Below, piece after piece: positions 7,901 to 12,748 of a stretch of DNA of 12,748 nucleotides (the stretch's first letter is position 1; the number at the start of each line of letters is the position of its first letter). The notes under the pieces were generated by a model. The model was not told the DNA's origin. It made no database searches and worked only from the letters and a program-made list of their open reading frames with translations. The DNA comes from Acidimicrobiia bacterium (GTDB taxonomy: Bacteria > Actinomycetota > Acidimicrobiia > Acidimicrobiales > Iamiaceae), in NCBI GenBank assembly GCA_019247975.1, contig JAFBAD010000121.1, positions 1 through 12,748 on the forward strand, in the 5' to 3' direction. The translations under genes and the position numbers were made by a program.

Positions 7901-9160
7901 CTGGCCGCCCGCGCCTCCGCCGACGACCTGCACATCCACGCGCTCGACCTCGGCGCGGGCGACCTCGCCCCGCTCGCCGGCTTGCCTCACGTCGGCTCGG
8001 TGGTCACCGCCGCGGAGCCCGAGCGTCAGCTGCGATTGGTGCGCTGGCTGCGGGCCGAGCTCGATCGGCGCCGCGCCGGCACGGATGGCGCGGAGTCGCC
8101 GCGCGTCGTCCTCGTCCTGGACGGGCTCGCTGCGTTCAGGGCCCAGTGGGACGACAGCCTGAGCGGCGTGATGGAGGACCTCCAGCGGGTGTTCGCCGAC
8201 GGTCCCGACCACGGCCTGCACACGGTGGTCGCCGCCGACCGGCTCGGCGCGGTGCCGGCGTGGCTGCAGTCGCTCGTCCGCCAGCGCTGGCTGTTCCGCA
8301 CCGGTGATCCGATCGAGCTCTCGTCGGTCGGGCTGCGGACCTCGGACGTCCCTGCGCTCGGTCCGGGCGGAGCCGTCCTCGCCGACGGCGGGCTGGTCGT
8401 GCAGGTCGCCCGACCGGCCGACGGCGTCACCGCTGCGGTGGCCCGGTTGGCCGCGCGGCACGCCAACGAGGTGGCGCGACCACCGGTGGCGATCGGCGTG
8501 CTGCCCACCGAGGTCGACCCGCAGCTGATCGCAGCGGCCGCCCGGTTGGACGACGACCGCTGGGTCCTGCCGGTGGGCATCAGCAGCGCGACGCTCGGGG
8601 TGGCTGCGCTGACGCTGCACCCCGGCGAGCACGCGTTGGTCGCGGGGCCCTCCCGCTCGGGCCGGTCGACCACCCTGGCGACCATCGCCGGGGTCGCCCG
8701 CTCGGCGCAGCCCGACGTCCACATCGTGGCCGTCACCGCCGGGCGGTCGCCGCTCGAGACGAGCCCGGACGTCGACGCGGTCCTGCGGGCCGACGACCCC
8801 CGCATCAGCGAGCTCGCCGCCGCCTCGGGACCGGTGCTCGTGCTCGTCGACGACGCCGACCTGGTCGACGACACGGCCGGCGCGCTCACCGCGCTGCTGA
8901 CCCTTCGCCGGGCCGGCCTCCATGTCGTCGCGGCAGGCCGCAACGAAGCCCTGCGTGCCGCCTACGGGCACTGGACCCGGCCGGTGCGGGCCAGCCGGGC
9001 CGCCGTCCTGCTGCAGCCGGACCTCGACCTCGACGGGGACCTGGCCGGCACCATGCTCCCCCGCCGGTCGATCGTCGCCCTCACCCGGGGCCGGGGCTAC
9101 GTCGTCTGCGGCGGCGAGCGCGACATCGTGCAGATCGCAGCTTTACATGAAAGTGATTGA
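4961..9160 (+). CDS. essC: EssC/EccC-like type VII secretion ATPase (ubiquitin-like + FHA + membrane segment + three FtsK/SpoIIIE ATPase modules)
   Basis: This 1399-residue membrane-anchored secretion motor matches the EssC/EccC family that exports WXG100 proteins. Residues 1-65 look like a beta-grasp, ubiquitin/YukD-like fold (TVADLAAALG, LFVDGRRC, then AGIAQGSTV). Residues about 82-175 are an FHA domain with GR at 105-106, SAHH at 119-122 and HNGTWLG at 141-147. A proline-rich linker precedes two membrane helices (about 225-243 and 246-265). ATPase module 1 has Walker A GTTGAGKS (644-651) and Walker B LVVVVDE (745-751). Module 2 has GIPGSGTT (964-971) and LVLDG. Module 3 has GPSRSGRST (1229-1237) and VLVLVDDAD (1292-1300). 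Modules 2 and 3 lack the Walker lysine. ATG 4961 is chosen because the first domain begins there; ATG 4931 in the same frame would add 10 residues. Two WXG-type genes follow. The frame stays open upstream across hemQ on the opposite strand, which I treat as chance. Confidence 0.88.
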   Translation: MQIGFDDGSTHHELDVVVHDPDATVADLAAALGVDGDLFVDGRRCPAERRLDRAGIAQGSTVATGAPAAGAPVEAGGPAALTVRVAGGLDAGASVAIDRGHFVIGRAGGLLDLRDTTVSAHHAVLELDGDGGLTVDDIGSHNGTWLGDTLVAGPTALEPGRVLRLGASQLVTAPAVDDRPVGRRGRMTAAGTVPFNRPPRPSPPVAGDPIEPPAAPDVRPAPHPIGVVGVVAPLAMGLVMVLVFRSLVFGLFALLSPVLLVGNAIETRRREHRGSRRDRARYERELATFRSQLRARAVEERLRRTDELPDPAEVARRALGPSTRLWERRLHHHDALHLRAGLGAVAWEPPVAGDRRAWSPEVRAAVAEASRIDDAPALVDVSAGGVVGLVGDREAALAVARSLVVQAATHHGPADLAVAVLAAPERADRWDWAKWLPHTLDAGGSGQRLLTADGDAAERLLRGLLERQVATAAHPSSVTGTVTLVVIDDPSLTEGRRSPARSLLRSDAVAGLVIAPTEDRLPAVCRTVVELRDGDGTARIHRVDHGERLDDVLAAGVTDDTARLVARALARHDDPELDVAGAGLPGTVGLLPLLALDPPTADELLARWVAAGDDPDLLAPLGVSEDGVLEVDLVRDGPHGLVAGTTGAGKSELLRTLVAGLAAGCSPDHLTFVLVDFKGGSAFDRCAGLPHTVGLVTDLDASLAARALRCLEAELRFRERALREAGAADLTEHRRRAPGQPIPRLVVVVDEFATLRAELPNFVDSLVGVAQRGRSLGVHLVLATQRPSGAISDNIRANTNLRIALRVQDASDSEDVIDRPDAARIGRNQPGRALVRLGPGEVVAVQTALSTGVATALGHGPVEVRPFRFGPQPPAVEAAAGSGTESDLQRLVDAAVEAHRRSGRPFPRRPWPDPLPSEVDLDALDALAGATGPAVPFALADDPDAQTQYPVGWDPAGGNLLLAGIPGSGTTTACASVVLALAARASADDLHIHALDLGAGDLAPLAGLPHVGSVVTAAEPERQLRLVRWLRAELDRRRAGTDGAESPRVVLVLDGLAAFRAQWDDSLSGVMEDLQRVFADGPDHGLHTVVAADRLGAVPAWLQSLVRQRWLFRTGDPIELSSVGLRTSDVPALGPGGAVLADGGLVVQVARPADGVTAAVARLAARHANEVARPPVAIGVLPTEVDPQLIAAAARLDDDRWVLPVGISSATLGVAALTLHPGEHALVAGPSRSGRSTTLATIAGVARSAQPDVHIVAVTAGRSPLETSPDVDAVLRADDPRISELAAASGPVLVLVDDADLVDDTAGALTALLTLRRAGLHVVAAGRNEALRAAYGHWTRPVRASRAAVLLQPDLDLDGDLAGTMLPRRSIVALTRGRGYVVCGGERDIVQIAALHESD

Positions 9161-9170
9161 AAGATACCGT
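9142..9170 (+). promoter_or_regulatory. Predicted promoter of the WXG100 gene pair
   Basis: TTTACA (9142-9147) and TACCGT (9165-9170) are separated by exactly 17 bp, close to the actinobacterial sigma-70-type consensus. The element straddles the last codons and stop of the EssC-like gene, in a patch that is clearly richer in A and T than its surroundings. Transcription would start near 9177 and give a leader of about 30 nt containing the strong ribosome site GGAGG (9196-9200), 8 nt before ATG 9209. The pair could therefore be expressed more strongly than, and separately from, the ATPase. Confidence 0.55.
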
Positions 9171-9208
9171 CCGACCGTCAACCCGCCGATCGTACGGAGG
9201 AACCTCTC

Positions 9209-9496
9209 ATGCCCAGCGGCCGCGTCCTGTCCAGCCCGGAGGCCAAGCAGTCGGTCACCCGGATGCAGACGATCATCAACCAGGGTCTGCTCGAGCAGAT
9301 CAACCTCCTCGACCGCGAGGGCACCACGCTCTCCGATCCGAACGTGTGGGACGGCGAGCTCGCGTCGGTGTTCCGCAACGACTGGCCGGGCACCAGCTCG
9401 ACCCTGAAGCGCATCCAGCAGGACCTCGAGACCCTGCGGGGCCGGGTCCAGCAGATCAACGGCGACATCATGGCGGCTGGCGGCAACGCCGCGTGA
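9209..9496 (+). CDS. WXG100 family protein (EsxA/ESAT-6-like type VII secretion substrate)
   Basis: This 95-residue protein has the WXG100 plan: a first helix (about 8-36), a hairpin turn carrying the WDG motif (47-49), then ELASVFRNDW with the conserved phenylalanine (Phe55) and a second long amphipathic helix (about 63-88) ending near QQINGDI. A second tryptophan-glycine pair, WPG (59-61), sits where many family members have a conserved aromatic residue. Proteins of this type dimerise as four-helix bundles and leave the cell through an EssC/EccC machine without a signal peptide; none is present here. The net charge is slightly acidic. It has no tyrosine at all, so the YxxxD/E export motif known from mycobacterial substrates is absent. 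The start is well supported by GGAGG 8 nt upstream. Its stop overlaps the next gene, a likely heterodimer partner. Confidence 0.87.
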   Translation: MPSGRVLSSPEAKQSVTRMQTIINQGLLEQINLLDREGTTLSDPNVWDGELASVFRNDWPGTSSTLKRIQQDLETLRGRVQQINGDIMAAGGNAA

Positions 9497-9753
9497 GCGC
9501 CGCACCCGAGCCGGTCGACGTGGCCTGGGCGCGGCGCACCGCCGAGGCGTGCGACTCGGCCGCGGTGCGCCTCGCCGAGGTCCGCCGGGGCCAGGCGGCC
9601 GACGCCGCCGTCGCGACCGACGGCTGGCTCGGTCCCCACCGCGACCACTTCGACCGCGAGCTGGCCCGGTCCCTCAGGCGCTCGACCCAGGTCGAGCGCC
9701 GGCTGCGCCACCTCGCCGACGAGCTCCGAGCCCGCGCCACCTCCGCGCTCTGA
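9493..9753 (+). CDS. Second small WXG-type protein, probable dimer partner
   Basis: This 86-residue protein starts at GTG 9493, overlapping the stop of the preceding WXG100 gene (GTGA), so the two are probably translated together and in step. It is predicted to be two helices: about 10-38, then a turn with WLG (45-47), a phenylalanine at 53 and a second, arginine-rich helix (about 50-82). Spacing from WLG to Phe resembles the WXG100 pattern, but the sequence is divergent and shorter than usual. It has 15 arginines and a slightly basic net charge, complementary to the slightly acidic protein upstream, which fits a heterodimer such as EsxA/EsxB or CFP-10/ESAT-6. It has no tyrosine, hence no YxxxD/E motif, and no signal peptide. 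It could instead be a dedicated chaperone. Coding status is well supported; membership in the WXG superfamily is an inference from the motif and position. Confidence 0.7.
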   Translation: MSAAPEPVDVAWARRTAEACDSAAVRLAEVRRGQAADAAVATDGWLGPHRDHFDRELARSLRRSTQVERRLRHLADELRARATSAL

Positions 9754-9759
9754 AAACGG

Positions 9760-9791
9760 GACGAGCCCGGGCGCTGGGGCCCGGGCTCGTC
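9760..9791. terminator. Hairpin terminator between the WXG genes and convergent groEL
   Basis: A perfect 12-bp inverted repeat (arms GACGAGCCCGGG and CCCGGGCTCGTC) with an 8-nt loop lies 6 nt after the stop of the second WXG gene and 21 nt after the groEL stop. On the minus strand the stem is followed by CCGTTTTC, a short T-run, so it looks like a true intrinsic terminator for groEL. On the plus strand it is followed by TGGGGGG, so termination of the WXG transcript there is less certain. Confidence 0.8.
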
Positions 9792-9812
9792 TGGGGGGAC
9801 TGCTGGGGAGGC

Positions 9813-11432
9813 TTAGAAGTCCTCCATGCCTCCGCCCGGCATGGCCGGGGCCTTGTCCTCGGGCTTGTCGGCGATCACGGCCTCGGTGGTGAGGAAGAGG
9901 CCGGCGATCGAGCCGGCGTTCTGCAGCGCCGAGCGGGTGACCTTGGCTGCGTCGGGGACCTTGGTGGTCAGGTCCTCGTACTCGTCGGTGGCGGCGTTGA
10001 AGCCGTTGCCACCCTCGAGGTTGCGGACCTTGTCGACCACGACGCCACCCTCGAGGCCGGCGTTGACCGCGATCTGCTTGAGGGGCTCCTCGACCGCACG
10101 GCTCACAATGCGGGCACCGGTCGCGATGTCACCCTCGAGCTTGCCGATGAGGTCGAGCACCGCGGCCTGCGAGCGCAGCAGGGCCACGCCGCCGCCGGGC
10201 ACGACACCCTCCTCGACGGCAGCCTTGGCGGTGGACACCGCGTCCTCGATGCGGTGCTTCACCTCCTTGAGCTCCACCTCGGTCGCCGCGCCGACCTTGA
10301 GGATCGCCACGCCGCCGGACAGCTTCGCCAGCCGCTCCTGGAGCTTCTCGCGGTCGTAGTCCGAGTCGGTGTTGTCGATCTCGTTCTTGATCTGCTGGAT
10401 GCGGCCCTTGATGTCCTCGTCGGAACCGGACCCCTCGACGATCGTCGTCTCGTCCTTGGTGACGACGACCTTGCGGGCCTGGCCCAGCAGATCGAGGGTG
10501 GTGTTCTCGAGCTTGAGGCCGACGTCCTCGGAGATGACCTGGCCACCGCTGAGGATGGAGATGTCGGCGAGCATCGCCTTGCGCCGCTCACCGAAGCCCG
10601 GCGCCTTGATGGCGACCGACTTGAAGGTGCCGCGGATCTTGTTGACGACGAGGGTGGCGAGCGCCTCGCCCTCGACGTCCTCGGCGATGATCGCCAGCGG
10701 CTTGCCGCTCTGCATGATCTTCTCGAGCACCGGCAGCAGGTCGCGCACGGCGGTGATCTTCGAGCTGACGAGGAGGATGTAGGCGTCGTCGAGGACGACC
10801 TCCATGCGCTCCGGGTCGGTCACGAAGTACGGCGAGATGTAGCCCTTGTCGAAGCGCATGCCCTCGACGAGGTCGATGTCCATCCCGAAGGTGTTCGACT
10901 CCTCGACGGTGATGACGCCGTCCTTGCCGACCTTGTCCATCGCCTCCGCGATCAGCGAGCCGATCTCGGTGTCGTTGTTCGCCGAGATGGCGGCGACCGA
11001 TGCGATCTGGTCCTTCGAGTCGACGTCCTTGGAGAGCTGGCGCAGCGACTCGACCGCGGCCTCCACGCCCTGCTCGATGCCTCGCTTGAGGTCCATCGGG
11101 TTGGCGCCGGCGGCCACGTTGCGCAGGCCCTCGCGGACCATGGCCCGGGCCAGCACGGTGGCCGTGGTAGTGCCGTCACCGGCGACATCGTCGGTCTTCT
11201 TGGCGACCTCCTTGACGAGCTCCGCACCGATCTTCTCGTACGGATCCTCGAGCTCGATCTCCTTGGCGACGCTGACGCCGTCCTTGGTGATCGTGGGGGC
11301 GCCCCACTTCTTGTCCAGGACGACGTTGCGACCCTTCGGGCCGAGCGTGACCGAAACCGCATCCGCCAGCTGGTTCATGCCGGACTCGAGGGCTCGGCGG
11401 GCCTGCTCGTCGAAGGCGATGATCTTGGGCAT
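9813..11432 (-). CDS. groEL: Chaperonin GroEL (Hsp60)
   Basis: This 539-residue cytosolic chaperonin forms the double-ring ATP-driven folding chamber with GroES. It is near-canonical throughout: VTLGPKGRNVVLDKKWGAPT (28-47), the nucleotide site DGTTTAT (86-92), ISANND (149-154), the catalytic aspartate in IEDAVS (Asp397), and the family signature AAVEEGVVPGGG (404-415). The C-terminus is short, PGGGMEDF, with only a remnant of the GGM repeats. It lacks the histidine-rich tail of many actinobacterial GroEL1 proteins, so it resembles GroEL2. The ATG is preceded by AGGGAG on the minus strand (11444-11439). There is no groES directly upstream; the preceding gene is unrelated. Two CIRCE-type operators upstream imply HrcA repression and heat induction. 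Confidence 0.97.
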   Translation of the reverse strand: MPKIIAFDEQARRALESGMNQLADAVSVTLGPKGRNVVLDKKWGAPTITKDGVSVAKEIELEDPYEKIGAELVKEVAKKTDDVAGDGTTTATVLARAMVREGLRNVAAGANPMDLKRGIEQGVEAAVESLRQLSKDVDSKDQIASVAAISANNDTEIGSLIAEAMDKVGKDGVITVEESNTFGMDIDLVEGMRFDKGYISPYFVTDPERMEVVLDDAYILLVSSKITAVRDLLPVLEKIMQSGKPLAIIAEDVEGEALATLVVNKIRGTFKSVAIKAPGFGERRKAMLADISILSGGQVISEDVGLKLENTTLDLLGQARKVVVTKDETTIVEGSGSDEDIKGRIQQIKNEIDNTDSDYDREKLQERLAKLSGGVAILKVGAATEVELKEVKHRIEDAVSTAKAAVEEGVVPGGGVALLRSQAAVLDLIGKLEGDIATGARIVSRAVEEPLKQIAVNAGLEGGVVVDKVRNLEGGNGFNAATDEYEDLTTKVPDAAKVTRSALQNAGSIAGLFLTTEAVIADKPEDKAPAMPGGGMEDF

Positions 11433-11466
11433 GCATGCTCCCTGTGTTCGATCGGCACGTGCGCCG

Positions 11467-11493
11467 TTAGCACTCTTGCTGTCTGAGTGCTAA
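11467..11493. promoter_or_regulatory. CIRCE operator (HrcA binding site) of groEL
   Basis: A perfect match to the CIRCE consensus: arms TTAGCACTC and GAGTGCTAA separated by exactly nine bases, 34 bp upstream of the groEL ATG. CIRCE is the binding site of the heat-shock repressor HrcA. Its position next to the start implies that HrcA bound here blocks transcription of groEL until heat or misfolded protein titrates GroEL away. Confidence 0.95.
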
Positions 11494-11508
11494 CAGCAAA
11501 CCACCTCC

Positions 11509-11539
11509 GATCAGCACTCGCAACCCGCGAGTGCTGATC
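11509..11539. promoter_or_regulatory. Second CIRCE-like element, also a hairpin behind the upstream gene
   Basis: Arms GATCAGCACTCGC and GCGAGTGCTGATC form a perfect 13-bp inverted repeat with a 5-nt loop. Read as an operator, 11511-11537 has the exact CIRCE geometry (nine-base spacer) with one symmetric change in each arm: TCAGCACTC and GAGTGCTGA. It starts 44 bp from the first CIRCE. It also begins 8 nt after the stop codon of the minus-strand AbiEi/DUF559 gene, where a terminator is expected. There is no T-run after the stem, so termination would be weak or factor-assisted. Confidence 0.65.
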
Positions 11540-11547
11540 CCGGGCCG

Positions 11548-12465
11548 TCAGGCGGCCGGTCGCCGCCGCAGCGGGGCGAGGAGGTCGGGCAGCCGGCGAT
11601 CGCCCGGCCGGAGGTCAGCCCGGCTGGCGTGGTGGAGGGTCCAGCCCAAGGCCTCGACCGCTGCGTGGCGGCGTTCGTCGTGTTCGACCCTCCGAGGACC
11701 GTGTGGCAGCCGGCCGTCGTATTCGAGCCCGACCCGCGCCTCCGGCCAGGCGACGTCGATGCGGGCGACGATCACCCCTTCGGTGTCCCGCACTTCGTGC
11801 TGGCGCACCGGGTCGAGGAACCCCCAGTCGCGGAGGTGGCGGAGCAGTCGCGCCTCGGCCGGACTCCCCGGCCGGATCGGGTCGGTCCACGCCGCGAGCG
11901 CGGTGCGCAGCGCGGCGACACCGGGCCTCCCGCGACCCGCTTGGGCGCGACCGATCGCTGCCTCGATCGAGCGCAGCGACGTCTGGCCACCGTCCAGCGC
12001 GGTGTCGACCGCCTGCTCCAGGGCGGTTGTGGTCGCTACCGCAGCGAGGTCGACCAGTGTGCGGTGCACACGAGTCACCGGGATCGGACCGATCCGGGTG
12101 ATGTCCGCGGGATCGAGATCGGCGTGGTGCACTCGGGCGATGGTGACGCGACCGCTGGCCGACCGGGGCACGGTCACGTGCGGCGTCCGCCCAGGGTCGG
12201 CGAGCCGCCAGAGAGCCGCCGCGCTCTGGTGCGATGCGACCGTGCCGGATGGCCCGACCACACACGCCGCCAGGACCGCGCGCTGCCAGGTGAGTGGGGC
12301 CCCGGCGATCGCGTAGAGGTCGCGGGTCAGGCGGACCCAGCGACCGGTCGCCACCCGATGGCGGACCTGCGCCCGGGTGAACCCGACCCGCCGGGCCTCG
12401 GCCCCCGGGATCAACCCGAGGTGCCGGGCCGCGATCGCCGCCGCTACCGCATCCAACCGATCCAT
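11548..12465 (-). CDS. AbiEi-type winged-helix domain fused to a DUF559 (Vsr-like) nuclease domain
   Basis: This 305-residue cytoplasmic protein has two parts. Residues about 1-60 match the N-terminal helix-turn-helix of AbiEi-like proteins: a start helix, then FTRAQVRHRVATGRWVRL and LYAIAG. Residues about 75-140 (SHQSAAALW, HVTVPRS, GIPVT-like segment, RTLVDLA) are the usual middle region. The C-terminal part (about 201-295) resembles DUF559/very-short-patch-repair endonucleases: SPAEARLL (Glu204), RIDVAWPEARVGLEYDG (Asp237, Glu248, Asp250), His255, DERR (263-266) and EALGW (271-275). These acidic residues could form a metal-dependent nuclease site. Proteins of this build are common in actinobacteria and are often labelled type IV antitoxin, but no AbiEii-like toxin gene is adjacent. 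DNA target and biological role are unknown. The start has only a weak GAGCGG upstream. Confidence 0.75.
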   Translation of the reverse strand: MDRLDAVAAAIAARHLGLIPGAEARRVGFTRAQVRHRVATGRWVRLTRDLYAIAGAPLTWQRAVLAACVVGPSGTVASHQSAAALWRLADPGRTPHVTVPRSASGRVTIARVHHADLDPADITRIGPIPVTRVHRTLVDLAAVATTTALEQAVDTALDGGQTSLRSIEAAIGRAQAGRGRPGVAALRTALAAWTDPIRPGSPAEARLLRHLRDWGFLDPVRQHEVRDTEGVIVARIDVAWPEARVGLEYDGRLPHGPRRVEHDERRHAAVEALGWTLHHASRADLRPGDRRLPDLLAPLRRRPAA

Positions 12466-12484
12466 CCGCTCAGCGTGCGCACCG

Positions 12485-12568
12485 CCCCTGACAACTTCCG
12501 AGGTGGTTGCGCTGAGGATCGCTCTGGCGACCGCCAGCGCAACCGCTTCGCCGATCGGCGGTCAGGGG
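12485..12568. repeat. Cluster of nested inverted repeats in an intergenic region
   Basis: Between the AbiEi/DUF559 start and the next stop codon lie three symmetric elements. The outer pair is CCCCTGAC (12485-12492) with GTCAGGGG (12561-12568). The inner pair is GGTTGCGCTG (12505-12514) with CAGCGCAACC (12535-12544), a perfect 10 bp around a 20-base loop. A perfect 12-bp palindrome, CGCCGATCGGCG, is at 12549-12560. The outer right arm covers the stop codon of the gene to the right. The cluster may hold its terminator, an operator for the AbiEi/DUF559 gene, or both. Confidence 0.6.
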
Positions 12569-12748
12569 AGCTTGATCGGGCCGGCGTCGATGTCGCCGGG
12601 GCCGCCGTCCGCCCCGCTCTCGTTGGAGATGACGAGCGTTGCGATCTGGCCGGACGAACCCGAGACGTCGACCGTGAAGTGGAACTCGTGGATGTTCGGG
12701 TTGGCCGGCGCTGGGTCCCCGTTCGCCATCGCCGTGGCGGTCCGGGTG
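12562..12748 (-). CDS. Unidentified protein, C-terminal 61 residues only (partial)
   Basis: A minus-strand frame is open from the right edge to a TGA at 12564-12562. The visible tail includes PNIHEFHFTVDVSGSSGQIA, then TLVISNESG, and ends in GPIKLP. Alternating hydrophobic and polar residues with many Gly, Ser, Thr and Asn, and no lysine or arginine except near its ends, suggest a beta-rich, perhaps extracellular, domain. I do not recognise a family. The absence of stops over 61 codons is weak evidence on its own in such GC-rich DNA, but the protein-like composition and the compact strand context make a real gene likely. Its start and function lie outside the window. Confidence 0.5.
   Translation of the reverse strand, partial: TRTATAMANGDPAPANPNIHEFHFTVDVSGSSGQIATLVISNESGADGGPGDIDAGPIKLP

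Noticed and set aside
9549..11486. A 645-codon plus-strand open frame antisense to groEL
   Set aside because: It mirrors the codon pattern of groEL, continues out of the real small gene upstream, runs through both hairpin and CIRCE elements, and its product is low-complexity Asp/Leu/His/Arg-rich. Such antisense frames are usual opposite highly biased GC-rich genes.

Overview
The window is very GC-rich bacterial DNA with short intergenic gaps, frequent overlapping start/stop codons and GTG/TTG starts. It also carries a HemQ-type coproheme decarboxylase, an EssC-like type VII secretion ATPase with WXG100 partners, and a CIRCE-controlled groEL without groES. Together these point to an actinobacterium. 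The Acidimicrobiia or a related deep branch is my guess; nothing in the window proves the class. I found no rRNA, tRNA, CRISPR array or insertion sequence.

Positions 1-2830 (+) hold an ABC importer of the branched-chain amino acid type: the end of livH, then livM, livG and livF, all overlapping and probably one transcript. A perfect hairpin at 2837-2868 ends it. The solute-binding lipoprotein livK lies on the opposite strand (2894-4135), converging on the same hairpin, with a credible promoter of its own at 4207-4235. Upstream of livK on the same strand is hemQ/chdC (4232-4924), the last step of the coproporphyrin-dependent heme pathway.

Only 36 bp from the hemQ start, a 1399-residue EssC/EccC-like secretion ATPase begins in the other direction (4961-9160, +). 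It combines a probable ubiquitin-like N-terminal domain, an FHA domain, a two-helix membrane segment and three FtsK-type ATPase modules, of which only the first keeps an intact Walker A lysine. Behind it, from a well-formed promoter that overlaps the 3' end of the ATPase gene, come two small genes that overlap each other: a WXG100 protein (WDG motif) and a second small protein with a WLG motif. This is a compact type VII secretion locus with ATPase plus a putative Esx-like pair. None of the other known type VII membrane components is present in the window. A 12-bp hairpin (9760-9791) separates it from the convergent groEL.

groEL (9813-11432, -) has a perfect CIRCE operator (11467-11493) and a second CIRCE-like element 44 bp further upstream. 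The second element also forms a 13-bp-arm hairpin directly behind the stop codon of the next gene, so it may serve as both operator and terminator. That gene (11548-12465, -) encodes an AbiEi-type winged-helix domain fused to a DUF559/Vsr-like nuclease domain. After a 96-bp gap full of inverted repeats, the window ends inside the 3' end of an unidentified gene on the minus strand (12562-12748).

The region most worth following is 4925-9753, the minimal type VII locus. The double CIRCE arrangement comes next.
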